The notes beneath the pieces were generated by a model. The model ran no database searches, was not told where the DNA came from, and saw nothing but the letters and a program-made list of their open reading frames with translations. A stretch of 64,000 bases of DNA from Membranipora membranacea (lineage: Eukaryota > Bryozoa > Gymnolaemata > Cheilostomatida > Membraniporidae): positions 21,640,001 through 21,704,000 of the forward strand of contig OU612072.1 in NCBI GenBank assembly GCA_914767715.1, given 5' to 3'. Below, one piece after another: positions 1 to 11,818 of the stretch. Both the position numbers and the translations under genes were made by a program. Each line of letters opens with the position of its first letter. Positions within the stretch are counted from its first letter, which is position 1.

Positions 1-662
1 AACAATCGTGACCTCAAGAGTTTGATTTTGGGATCGTCGATGAGTGCATATTAGTATATATACAGTACTGACCTACTTCCTTGTCGGAAATTAGTCCTAT
101 TATGAAATATCAATTGTAGCATATAATAAAACACCTGTGTGGCCCAGTCAAACACTATAAGACACAGCGCCTAACACAGGAGTGGCATGCCATCTCTACT
201 GTAACAGGGGTGTATTGCAAATATCCCGGATCCCCAGATGATCTTCGATTGAAGTATCGCCTGAAGTTGAGATGTGACTCATCCATGAATTTTAAATCTC
301 TTTCCAGCTTTTTTGGAATCAATTTATTTTCACTCACATTTCTTATCTTATCATTGGTATAAAGTTGGGAGACAATGTTACAATACGCCCCTGCCTGGGC
401 TGTTATTACATTTCCCTTAGGACATAAGGATATGTGTAGAAAAATTTCTAAGCATTCTATTCTGTCAATTATTAATAACCAAGTAAAATATGTATAAATC
501 AAACATTTGACTGCTAGATTTATAAGAACAAAGAGGCCTTCATCGAGCTGGATGTATCGCAATCATGTTTGCAATTTGTGAAATTCTTTTAGTATCTGCT
601 CTTTTGCTTGAGTATGAAACTATACGCATTTGTTTAGACAAGTCACACCTGTTTGAAAGGCC

Positions 663-853
663 AAGGATGGAGGGAGGGAGGGAGGGAGGGAGGGAGGGAG
701 GGAGGGAGGGAGGGAGGGAGGGAGGGAGGGAGGGAGGGAGGGAGGGAGGGAGGGAGGGAGGGAGGGAGGGAGGGAGGGAGGGAGGGAGGGAGGGAGGGAG
801 GGAGGGAGGGAGGGAGGGAGGGAGGGAGGGAGGGAGGAAGGGAGGGACGGAGT
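663..853. repeat. GGGA tetranucleotide microsatellite
   Basis: About 45 uninterrupted GGGA units, with one GGAA and one GGAC variant near the right edge. The purine-only strand could form G-quadruplex or triplex structures. Gly-Arg-Glu and Pro-Ser-Leu polymers read from it are not genes. Confidence 0.97.
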
Positions 854-1407
854 CCACTGGTGACTATAACTTCACCTCAGTGCGGCTGTCATGTATGATT
901 GCGGAAAATGCTGACATATCAGAATTACACACAGTTTATTACCTGACAGATTAATTTTGTGAATATTTTTTTCCCATCTCAGATCACATTATTTTACATC
1001 TCACTTGTACTGACATCATTTCTACCTTGTTCTACAAGGTCATTCATTGACCCAAAATTCTAATAATGTTTTTTTTAAAATAGAAATGATCGAGAAGGAT
1101 CTGGACTAAAAATAGGGATCCTAAAGAAAGTATCTCCAAATATATACTTCAGAACATCTCAAGAGTCTAATTGATGAGCTGGCCGCATTGTACATACTTC
1201 TCTATGAATCACAAAGTTTAGGCATCGTAGATGAGTTAAATGTAACTGATTAACCGAAAGGACTTACTATTTCACAGTCTGGCCACATTATAATAGTTCC
1301 TGGTACAGAGTGGACTGTGAGTAGTTTTTATGACGAGGCTTAGCTCCATATCCTGTAACCCAACAGCAGAGAGAACTGATATCCGGCTTTAGAATGCAGT
1401 CTTCTCT

Positions 1408-1915
1408 AATTGGTTACCGACGGTGATAACCTTTACTAGATATCACCGTTCATTTCTTCGCATCACACAACCAGCAAGGTGTACTATCACTCATTTTTTT
1501 AAAGATGGTCTTCTGGTGACAAAAAAATTTGTTGACTGATATCGTAATACCCTACTTACGCTAAGTAAGCCACGCAGGCACATAGACTAAAGGGAATGAG
1601 CGGCACTTCTTTGACAGAAATTGGTTGATGACCGGCTCAGGACGACCATTTCTCTAATTGGTTGCCGACGGCGATATCCTTTACTAGATATTAGGTATTA
1701 GGTGTTAGATATCACCGTTCAGTTCTTCGCATCACACAACCAGCAAGGTGTGCTATAACTCATTGTTTTTAAGATGGTATTCTGGTGACTGAATTGACTG
1801 ATATCGTAATACCCTACATACACTATGTAAGCCACACAGGCACATAGACTAAAGGGAATGAGCAGCAGTGCTTTGACAGTAATTGGTTGATGACCGGCTC
1901 AGGACGACCATTTCT
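1408..1915. repeat. Tandem duplication of a ~245 bp intergenic unit
   Basis: The unit beginning TCTCTAATTGGTT at about 1407 recurs at about 1651. Shared blocks include GATATCACCGTTCA, TTCGCATCACACAACCAGCA, ACTGATATCGTAATACCCTA, AGACTAAAGGGAATGAGC and GATGACCGGCTCAGGACGAC. The second copy has a short ATTAGGT expansion (1690-1707). No coding content is evident. Confidence 0.85.
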
Positions 1916-2479
1916 TCGAGAAATATGTCTAAGTTGATCTGGGAGGGAAATGTCAGGGGGAGATATATGTTTACTGTTTGTGTAGCTGACGATAGATCTG
2001 TACCAGAATACCATGTTCTTGTGCGTGTAAAGAAGCCAAATTGAGCGATAGAAGCCAAACCATCACTTCAACTAAGAAAAGCGTATGATCATTTTGAAAG
2101 TGAGTTGGGGTGAAGAATTGTACTGCTTTTTTAAATAGAGCATATCACATATCAAACTGCTTTGATAACTATACATTTCATGAACTTCAGTTATAGAATT
2201 GAAACTCTAGTGTATTTTCTCACTCCATGTATTTATGATCTCACACCATTCTTAGTCCTTAAAAGGATGAAAATTGACACCCTCCGTCTCATTAAGATTT
2301 TTAGGGAGTTGTCCTCTCAGAGGAAAGGAGGGTATAACTTCTTCAATCTTTTAAATAATCCGATAGAGAGAGGATGTTATTGGCATGAAAATATGACAAG
2401 GTTTTGTCACTCACTGCATCCCGGAGAATACATGGTGAGGTAGGGGGTATGCTTTGAGGAATATAATCCCTGGAAAAAA

Positions 2480-4960
2480 TGCCAGTTACAAATTATTCTC
2501 AGGGGTGTTCACAATGAGCTCACTCAAACTCCAGCAGCTTGTGTGATCTTACATCTATTTCTCAGCTAACCATTAATTGGATTCCAATATTATATGTATC
2601 CTGGCAATGATTAATCTCATCATAATTATGATTAGAGCATCAACTTCACTTGTCACTGCTGGAGTTTTATTGCATTGTTGACATGAGGATGTCTTATCAA
2701 TGCTAAGTTCCCATGGCTGGGAATAAGGAAAAGTCACACTTCTAGTTATACATAAATTAATATATCACCATTTAGCGCTACCTGCTTCATTCAACTGATA
2801 AGAGCACCATGTGAAACTTTCACTTGTAGTGTAGTTGAATACTGATGACTCAAGTATCACTTATCAATGTAAATATTGCAAGGTCATTAATACTGACAAT
2901 ATGAGGGCTCATGGCCTGTAATTCAAAATATACAACCAGACGCGGATGTTTGTGTCTCACATCTGGTAAAAGAATAAAATTGACCACTCACAATATAGTT
3001 GATGAGTGTGTCTTAGCGGTCGAAGTGGGAACATGGGAACACACACCGTGTTTTGATTTTTGGCATTAATGTGCCTATCAATATGTTTAACTCAAACATA
3101 TGCTTCATCCTCTACTGAATTATGAATTGTGCTACATTATAAAATGCACTGTTCGTATAATTGAATAGCACTGGATGAACCCTTGTCACCCGGCTTCATA
3201 AGGGCCACCGCTACTTTTTTGTGGCTGCGCAACAATCCTAGAGTTTAGGCGAATAAGACCATAAGGGTAGAATAGTAATATGATTCAGGATAAATTTGGC
3301 AAATAATTTGATGGGTTGTAGGTCTCGCAGTTGGAGAATGCAAGCAGTCACTCAGTGTAATTTTAAACATCTCCCTTTCTTGACGATATCATAAGCAATG
3401 TAACCTGGCAAGGAGTACTTGCAGGATAGTAACGATAAGAGTGCCAAATACGCACTCCGCGGCGGGAGTACTAAACATCGGTGACCTAAGAAGGTCTTTT
3501 CAATGCTAAGTACACGGAAAGCGGCCTATTAAAAGTCATGCTTGTTCTACGTAAGTTCCAAATATTCACCGTTTATGACGCGTCAAACATTCGATAGGAG
3601 AAACTTTCACTGGATATTATTGAATACTGTTACTTGAGTTTCCCTTATCTATGTAAAGATTACAAGGTCAGTAATACAGACAAAGTCACGTCTCATGGTC
3701 TTCTATGAATAAACATACATAACCATATGCGACGATTTGGGTCACACAACTGATAAGAGCAAATAATTTACTATTCATTGTATGTAACCGAATATATAGT
3801 TCCTGTGACTGTGTCTTAGTAGGGATAGTAATTGGTAACCACCAAAAACATCACTGTGTTTTTATCATAGCCTACATGTGCCTAACACACATCACATCAC
3901 ACACTAACCTTACATATATATACAACACTTAGCTTCTTGGTTCACTGTATTATGATTTTAATTACATAATATGTATCGTTTGTATACTTTAAGGACAGTT
4001 GACGAAGCCTCGGCACGCTGCCACAAGATAATAACCTAGTGACAGGGTTACAGTGAATGCAGGTAGGATCATATATCCATCACAGAAAAGCTTAGAATAA
4101 GAATAAAATCCTGCACACATTTGGTATATGCATGGATGAGTTACATATTTTGAATAGAGCATGAAAGGCCAGTACGCCGGAAGGGCACAGCTGTTTTTAT
4201 GGGAGTCGAGGAATACCTGGATCCAAGCAGTCAGGGTACTTTTCAAATGTTTTCGATTGAATTAATAATTCACATTTAATTGGACATGCATTATTATGCA
4301 TCACAGAGAGGAGAGAGGGGTAAGAATTGGGAGCAGCCCTCTCCCATCCTCCTTTTAGAAGTAATTCATCATTCTCAGGGGTGTATACAACAAGTTCTCA
4401 TCCCTCCCCTCTTTCTTGGCTATACCTCATCGAATTCTTAACTGCATAAGCTGGCAAAGAGGGTTTGCATCATAGTTATGGTCAAAGTGTCGAATACAAG
4501 TTTTAATGCGGAAATACTAAATATATTTGACATGAGAGGGTCTTATTAATGCTAAGCACAAGAAACAGTTCTCTAATAAAAGTCATACTTCTTGTTCTAC
4601 ATAGGTTCTAAATATGTTACCACTTATGGCTAGATGCTTCAAACATTTGATAAGAAAACCATAAACTGTTTATTATTGAATATTGATGACGCAAGTTTCA
4701 CTTGTCAATGTAAATATTGCAAGGTCAGTAATACAGGCAATGCGACGACGTCTCACGGTCTCCTGTGATTGAACATTATCTTTAATCACGGGAGAATGTG
4801 AGACATGACATTGCCTGTATTACTGACCTTGCAATATTTACATATATAACCAGATGGCCGCTGTTTGCGTCACACAACTGATAAGATCACCCAATTAACC
4901 ACTAACTGCTTGTGGCTGAATATAGTTGATGTGACTGTCTCTTATCAGTGTAGTTTACAT
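2480..4960. repeat. Three diverged copies of a ~0.9 kb intergenic repeat
   Basis: Copies lie at roughly 2480-3040, 3380-3830 and 4370-4960. Shared landmarks are a GTCTTATCAATGCTAAG-like block, AGTCAT/CACTTCT, a GATAAGA box, a GAATACTGATGAC...ACTTATC box, TGTAAATATTGCAAGGTCA and a second GATAAGA box near CACACAACTG. The third copy carries an inverted repeat (4709-4842). No gene was recognised here. Similar GATAAG/CTTATC spacing recurs at 11960-12220 and 15573-15652. Confidence 0.6.
4709..4842. repeat. 134 bp inverted repeat
   Basis: The first 34 bases (TGTAAATATTGCAAGGTCAG and following) return as their reverse complement at 4809-4842; the inner part pairs with mismatches around GTCTCA/TGAGAC and CTGTGATT/AATCACGG. 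It could fold as a long hairpin and looks like a local foldback duplication of the surrounding repeat. Confidence 0.85.
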
Positions 4961-6603
4961 CACACATCAACATACACTTGAGGGTTACTAACAAAGCCCG
5001 CATGAGCCTGTGAAAATATTACACACTTCTCTTACATCTAACCGCTAAATGTGACTCAGCTACTTTCTCTACTGGATCATGATTTAACTTTTTTGTGCAA
5101 TTATGAGGCAGCGAATATTACAGGGTAGCATCAAAATTCTCTGACATATTGTGGAGTATAAAATACGATTGAATCTAGGATAGTTTATTGAGAATCAGAT
5201 GTCTGGTTCTGAAAATGTGCTAAAAATAAAAAAATGGTTCTGGTTTGGCACAGCTGCAGCATTCAGCCCTTCATCAGTTTTTAAGCAGGTTGGGGAGCAC
5301 CTGGGTTCAAGCAGTCAGTCAGGGTTCTGGAAAATTGAAAAGGAAAGCATCCAGGTTGCATTGTGGGATACCATAAGGCAACATAACCAAATATATTATT
5401 ATGTTATTGGCTTTGGCTCAACAAGCCACTGAATTGACTGCCGGTTTTGTAATTGAAAAAAGACTGCTAAGATGGCCATCCATAATTCAATTTTTTGCAG
5501 AGGGAATCCATATTTTTGTAACCTTGACAACATTATAGCGCCTGATGGATATAAACCAATATTACATCATGACGGAAAGGTCACGCTGCTGGTGAAATGT
5601 TACTAGCTACGCCAACACACCTGCTCAAATGTTGCTGAGGCGATGTGGCTCTTTAGAAACACACAGAAAGGCTAGCATATCAACAACTGCAGATATTTTT
5701 GGTCTCAAAAAAACCTTGAGGAAAAAATATTTTAATTAGTAATTTTTATTAAACAAATATGGTAAGAATCAAAACTCTAAGCCTAGCCCTAGTTTTTTTA
5801 GGAAGTTTTTCAGAGTGGAAGAATCGAAGCTGGATAATACGATAAAAAGTAGAACAATGCATGTCATATAGCAAGGATTATGTAAGGTAATGTAATGAGG
5901 ATCCAAGGGGGAGGAGTGAGGCTCAGAAGCAAACCCCAGGGTCTCAGGACCCCCCCAAAACTCCTCAGAAATCAAAAGTTTACTTAATATAAACAGGCTA
6001 ATTCATAAATAATTGTCCCTAATATGAACTCAAACTTAGAGCTCACTGAATTATCAGCAGCATGGTTCATCCAGTTCCTCTTTCTTGTTATACCATCATC
6101 GGAATTTAAGTGAAGCAGCCAACATTTATTTCTGACTTTATTAGACACAGGAATCTGTTTTCTCATCGTAGCTCTTATTGTGGAGACATGAAGAGGTCAG
6201 CATCAACTCAGCATAAGCGCCAGCTTTAGTCTTTCTCGGGTAAACCAGCCTAAGAGTTCAGAAAACATAACAAATCAATTGAATGCTGAATATTTTGTTA
6301 TTCGATTTAATGCTTGAGCGTGTATATTCATAAGGTACCATTCTGTCTTGATTTGTATTACTTACTTATAATAATTTGTGAAGAGCATGTTTATTCATAT
6401 GATCGGCAGCATGCTAAAATGATCATGTGACCTAATCTAGTGGTCATATATTATAAGGACACAACATTGGGGTTAGTCTGAGCCCCCCAGACTCTTGCCT
6501 CCCACCTGACCGACGGTCCCCTGGGGAAGACTCAGCCTAACAAGAACGCAGCATGATAAAACATTTTTGAATCAATTTTAATATTACAGTAAATCTGTAT
6601 CCC

Positions 6604-9600
6604 TTACGGAGGCATCCTACTGATGACTACAATACTCAGGGTTGGATATCTGCTCTCTTTAACAAGTCTGTCTGTCAGTCTCTGCTTCAGTTCATCCGGT
6701 ATTTCTGTGACTGTGCCATCAAACGTGACATCTGTAGACCAGGTTACTGTCAGAGTATCATTCTTACAGCTCAGCTTAGCCTGAGAACCAACCTTAGGTC
6801 TGCAATCTGAAAACAAACAAACAATTTAATGTGATCGCGCTTGTATATCTTACAAAGTTTTGCCTTATGAAGCAGCCAAATTATCACCCCTCTGCGTTAA
6901 AATCTGATTACAGCAGCCACGGAGCCAAATAACATCCACATCAGCTTCAAATCTTATTCACCTCAAACCAGTGCTCGTTCAGAAAGGTTTATCACTGGTT
7001 TGAGGTCTTATATATGCAGCTTGTCATGAAACTGAATGAGTCAAATTGTCCCCCTAAACTAAAATGGTTATGAGACATTTCTCATCATATTAGCTATTGT
7101 CTCAAATTATTCTCAACATACTTATATTTGACTTGAAATATAAGATTTGTACGTTTACATTGTACATTTATAGGAAGATATTTGTAACAAACCTAACTGC
7201 TCACCTTGTTGACATAATTCTCTTATCTGGTTGACATATCCATTAGCGAGGGTTGTTAGAGTAGATAGGGCCACCACATCAGTCAGTACTGTACACTTTA
7301 CGTAATCATACCTAGCAATGATATCGACTCCTCTCACCAATAAGTAATCTACAATATTAATAAATATTCTTTAGAGTATGACTGGAGGCCTTATACATGG
7401 GCTTGGCAATTATCAGGCGCTCTTTTTGCTATTTCCATTCATTAAACAAAAAATTAGAAGCCTTTTTGATTCTGCCAAAAAAAAATTGGCCGCGTGAAAA
7501 GACTACAACTTTGGCACTTCAACACTACGTAAGTGTTATATCTCAGTCTGTACCTTTGATTTCTACTTTGAGTGAACAGTTGGTATTTTTCCCGTTTATA
7601 CGATACTTGTAGACTCCGACAGGTAGTTCTAGTGTATGAGTAGTGCCATCTAGTGAGAGGTCAAGCGCTGATAACCCAGTAGAAGCCGAGACAACTCCTC
7701 TGATTACTTCTGGGCACTCTTCTAGCCCATATTTTATACCTGATAACGCAGTCATAGTAGTTGTTGTAGTAAACTTAAAATGCTAGCAGATAGCTGAGTA
7801 GTAGAACGAGTATCAAAAATGGCAGCACAATCTCAAAGATGGTGTGGCTACATGCAACGAGAAACTATGGAGCTGAAATGATACCACAAATGTAAATAGA
7901 CTATCCAAGTAAAAATAAATACGGTTAGTAACGGAGTAGGGACCCGGGTGCTTGTGTGCTAAGTGTACGGGCTGAGGTCTTAGGCTCAAAGTAAATAATT
8001 GTAAATACTAACTTAAAAACCTCATATATGCTTTTCAATAACCTATTTATATAAATACTCACCATTATTTATGACTATGATATTAACAGTGCAGTTGTCT
8101 CTTTTGATCACATGACTACCGATGGCATATCCAGATTGTACCTCAGGAGTTATCTCCACAAACGCCCTCTCCTCAGCAGATGTCACATACAGTGTCATGT
8201 TACTGTCCTGACACTGGTTACCCATTGTAGTTCCTGCAGGATGTAAGAGATATTTAATATTTAGTTGTCGATACTAAACATTGATGAAGTTCAAATACTA
8301 TCGGGTACAAATAAATTGAGGCAAATTTAGGATTTGAAGGGGAGTACTTGTGCACCATGAAAGTTATTGATGATCGTATTTTTGCGGGTCCAGATCTTAA
8401 GATTATATTACTCCACTGGACTGTAATAAGAAGCTAAACTTGATGACAAACTATTTATAGATATACTCACCATTATTTATTACCATAATGTTGAGAGTAC
8501 AGTTGTCCCTGTAAACTACGTGAGTTCCAACTGCATATTCAGATTTTATTTGAGGAGTTATCTCCACAAACAATTTTTCCTCTTCAGATATTACATAGAA
8601 TGTCATATTACTGTCCTGACAAAGTGTAGTTGTTGGTGTGGTTGTAGTTGTCGGTTTGGTAGTTGTTGGTGTGGTTGTAGTTGTTGGTTCGGTTGTAGTT
8701 GTCGGTTTGGTAGTTGTTGGTGTGGTTGTAGTTTTCTCTTTGGTAGTTGTTGGCGTAGTTGTAGTTGTTGGTTGGGTAGCTGTTGAAGTTGTAGTTGTCA
8801 GTTTGGTAGTTGTTGGTTTGGTAGTTGTTTGTGTGGTTGTAGTTGTCGGTTTGGTGGTTGTTGGTGTGGTTGTAGTTTTCTCTTTGGTAGTTGGTGGCGT
8901 GGTTGTAGTTGTTAGTTGGGTAGCTGTTGAAGTTGTAGTTGTCAGTTTGGTAGTTGTTGGTTTGGTAGTTGTTGGTGTGGTTGTAGTTGTCGGTTTGGTA
9001 TATGTTGGTGTGGTTGTAGTTTTCTCTTTGGTAGTTGTTGGCGTGGTTGTAGTTGTTGGTTGGGTAGCTGTTGAATTTATAGTTGTCAGTTTGGTAGTTG
9101 TTGGTTTGGTAGTTGTTTGTGTGGTTGTAGTTGTCGGTTTGGTGGTTGTTGGTGTGGTTGTAGTTTTCTCTTTGGTAGTTGTTGGCGTGGTTGTATTTGT
9201 CGGTTTGGTGGTTGTTGGCGTGGTTGTAGTTGTCGGTTTGGTGGTTGTTGGTGTGGTTGTAGTTTTCTCTTTGGTAGTTGTTGGCGTGGTTGTAGTTGTT
9301 GGTTGGGTAGCTGTTGAAGTTGTAGTTGTCAGTTTGGTAGTTGTTGGTTTGGTAGTTGTTGGTGTTGTTGTAGTTGTTGGTTTGGTGGTTGTTGGTGTGG
9401 TTGTAGTTTTCTCTTTGGTAGTTGTTGGCGTGGTTGTAGTTGTTGGTTGGGTAGCTGTTGAAGTTGTAGTTGTTGATGTGGTAGTCAGTTTTGGATCTAC
9501 AAAGTTAAAAAATAATTTTGTGAAGAGATATTTACATCCTTAGGTAATATAGACTGAATTTTGTGGCCATGAAAGGAAACTATAGTCTTATTATTTATCA

Positions 9601-11818
9601 GTTATTTCTTCATGTGAGTGAAGGGATGGCACTTTTATCCACGATCAAACAAGAGTATTATCTATAAAGTGATCTTCCATTCAGACATATGCGCCATGTT
9701 AGAATGGGTGACTCTCTACCTGCCAGTAAGTTCAAGTTTGGGCACCCATTCATTATATATTTATATATATACCGTACAAACAGGTATTTTCTCTATTAAG
9801 CGCTATATCGCTCAAGAATAGGTGCAGTATTAAAATAAAAAAATCTTGTTCCACCTATTAAATCAACTTGAAATAAGGTACAAAATACTCCTTTTGTAAT
9901 TCTATGTAGTGTACTCACACATGAACTGCTGGATCTTTTTGTATTGTCCGACGTACAGAGAGTTTTTAGTGATGAGCAGAGAGGTTGGGCGATACAAACA
10001 TCCTGAGCAGAGATCCAGGGTGGTCACTCTGTCTGTGTTCAGGTCCACTAACCGGATCTTGTTATTGTACTGATCAGCCACGAGTAGAGTCTGATTACCT
10101 AAGAACACGAGGTCAAATGGGAAGTAGAATAGAGAGTTTAGTAGAGTGCTGTCTGCGTAGCCTGAGGTCCCTGGTGACCCGGAGATCAGTGTTATCATCT
10201 TCTCTCTATATGTGATACGGTAGAGAGCGTGATCCCATGTTGTGACATACAGATCCCCGTTGTCATCCTGTGTCAGGTGTGTGATAGACTGGAGTCGGTC
10301 GGACTTAACGAAAGTACCGACAGAGGCGGAGCTTACATTGACTGTCCTCACAGCTTTGTTATAGTAACCAGTGACGAGAAGCTGATCGACATCATTATTG
10401 TCTCTTATTACAGACCAGGGATCGGAGAACTGACCGGGGCGACCGTCTGTGTATCCGCGAGACTGACACTGTCCACTGAAGACGGAGGTGATCCCTGTGA
10501 CACGGTTAATATCTCTCAGACATTGATTATATCGATCAGCTACAACTACATGCCTATCTGTGACCTGTGTGAATCCATAGATATAATTAAACCGAGCCTC
10601 AGATCCTCTCCCCTCTCTGTATCCTCTCTCAGCTGTGTTCCCGGCTACGGTCGTAGATGTTTTACCATCACTGGTCTTCAGTGAGTGCTTGTCAGTGTAC
10701 AGTATGTGACCGGGTTTGAAAAGATCTTTTTCTAGGTGATAAACAGAGTGAGAGGTGGTGGTGAAGTTTGTAGCTGTAGATCTGTCTAATCTGTAAGATT
10801 AATATTGTTATGTAAATGGACGATGTTCGTTAATTTGATCTTATTAACGCAGTAATTATTGAACAAAAAAACCACCGATATTGCAAATGCAATATTTCAA
10901 ATTCATAATTTAAATGAAGTGTATTTTACGTATTGTAAGTGTTCATGTGCTGGTGGGTGATTCAAATATATCAGAATTATGAATTTTTCCCAAAATTGAT
11001 TCAAATTGATTCAAATGGATAGCTGTGTTTTCTATCAACCAATTAAATTTAGATGCAGGTTATGCACCAGAGACCATAATATATAATATTTTACATGCGG
11101 CTTTTGTTCACAGTAAATTTTTGTTATTTGGAGTTGTCTCATGTTATACACCATGAGGAGGCAATACACAAAATTTCAATTAAGCGACCTAAATTCAAAA
11201 TCTTGAGTAAAACAGATATTTGCTTCAATTAATCAACAAAAATGTTTGCAATGTATAAATTACAAAAAAGTAACAGCTTGTACCAAAATTAATGTGTAAT
11301 ATCACAAATCACAAGAAGGAATGAAACGATAAAATGATTAGTTCACTGTACATTGCCTACCCTGAATCTGATATTTTTACTAAAGGATATTCTAGCATAG
11401 AACTCAGAAGGCTTTCAAACCCCTATTTATCACATCGATGGAAATTGACTCACCGATCAACTAGACACTGCGTATCCTGATCCATACACCACACAGTATT
11501 TAGTGTCACGCAACATAACGCCTGTCAAAACGATGATGGTATTAATTAAGTTTGTTACAACAGAAATTAACAAGGTACTTTAGGTTAGGGGGGGAGAGAC
11601 ACCTCCCATATAAAGAGAATACTGATCCCCCATTGAGACCCTCTGCTCACTCATCATATAAGTAATTATGTCAGGGTTAAAGTATGTCATGCTTGTAATA
11701 TTATGTACTATATCTACTTCTTTTTTTTCAGGATTATTACATAATATCAATTTTAAGGCTATAATTGAATTGCAATTCTCATTATACTTACAAGGAAAAG
11801 TGCCAGTCTCAGCTCCAT
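6604..11818 (-). CDS. Gene A: secreted NHL-propeller / mucin-stalk / HYR-like modular protein (8 exons)
   Basis: Not a named gene that I recognise. Exons, high to low: 11792-11818, 11454-11521, 9919-10790, 8471-9496, 8063-8233, 7554-7739, 7205-7348, 6604-6806. Every junction has GT-AG sites and the phases agree (0, 2, then all phase 1), giving about 900 residues with no internal stop. Exons 1-2 encode a hydrophobic signal peptide starting MELRLALFLALCCVTLNTVW. Exon 3 (290 codons) carries NHL-type repeats, seen as VVVADRYNQCLRDI, LLVTGYYNKAVRTV and LLVADQYNNKIRLVDL, each followed by a GxxGYxDG-like turn. Exon 4 is a Thr/Pro stalk ending in a Cys module, and exon 5 repeats that module. Exon 6 looks like a third, HYR-like module (LPVGVYKYRI...CSLKVEI). 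Exons 7-8 are unrecognised. The stop TAA is followed by ATTAAA at 6577-6582. The last exon could instead splice at GTAAGG (exon end 6608), but no convincing downstream exon was found. Likely an extracellular protein; ligand unknown. Confidence 0.85.
6960..7005. repeat. Small stem-loop in the last intron of gene A
   Basis: ACCTCAAACCAGTG at 6960-6973 is the reverse complement of CACTGGTTTGAGGT at 6992-7005, with an 18 nt loop. It lies inside the intron between exons 7 and 8. Confidence 0.8.
8063..8635 (-). other. Tandem pair of short Cys modules (HYR-like) in gene A
   Basis: The end of exon 4 (8471-8635) and the whole of exon 5 (8063-8233) encode two copies of a ~55-residue module with the pattern CQDSNMTxYVxSxEExxFVE, then I-T-P and a G-x-H-V-[IV] strand, then R-D-N-C-T-x-N-I-x-V-I-N-N. 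Both end at the same AATAATG|GTGAGT donor, so one arose from the other by exon duplication. Exon 6 (7554-7739) has the same spacing, with CPEV at the start and NCSLKVEIKG at the end, and may be a diverged third copy. The final strand with its Cys resembles the end of HYR (hyalin repeat) domains. The family assignment is inference; the duplication is seen directly. Confidence 0.6.
8635..9496 (-). repeat. Thr/Pro-rich mucin-like stalk repeats within exon 4 of gene A
   Basis: Read on the minus strand in the gene A frame, this stretch encodes blocks such as TTTTTPTTTKEKTTTT and PTTTKPTTTT with periodic Ala/Gln/Ser variants, about 285 residues long. It is almost all Thr, Pro and Lys and should be heavily O-glycosylated and extended. 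The DNA is built of ACT/ACA/ACC codons with a higher-order unit of roughly 170-330 bp repeated several times, so the array probably varies in length between alleles. The plus strand also reads open for 301 codons as a Val/Gly polymer, but that is a by-product of the ACN-codon array. Paralogue B has only a very short stalk at the same place. Confidence 0.85.
9919..10790 (-). other. Exon 3 of gene A: single-exon NHL beta-propeller
   Basis: This 872 nt exon is open throughout in its minus-strand frame and ends at a GTGAGT donor. It carries about five or six NHL-type blades, roughly residues 33-322 of gene A. The blade pattern is hydrophobic strand, [VL]-[AT]-[DG]-x-[YF]-N-x-x-[IV]-R, then a short loop with G-Y-T/A-D. 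NHL domains are six-bladed propellers that usually bind protein or RNA; in a secreted protein a protein or glycan partner is more likely. The propeller is uninterrupted by introns, unlike that of gene C where nearly every strand pair has its own exon. Plus-strand open frames across 9985-10684 are antisense shadows. Confidence 0.85.

Noticed and set aside
155-562. Minus-strand open frame of 135 codons
   Set aside because: No recognisable domain, no splice context or conserved start; this length is expected by chance in 64 kb.
5769-5975. Minus-strand open frame with a hydrophobic run, possible membrane exon of gene A
   Set aside because: No credible acceptor in phase, and gene A already has a stop followed by ATTAAA.
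8638-9543. Plus-strand 301-codon Val/Gly open frame
   Set aside because: It is the antisense of the Thr/Pro stalk in gene A, whose own frame is supported by flanking exons and phases.
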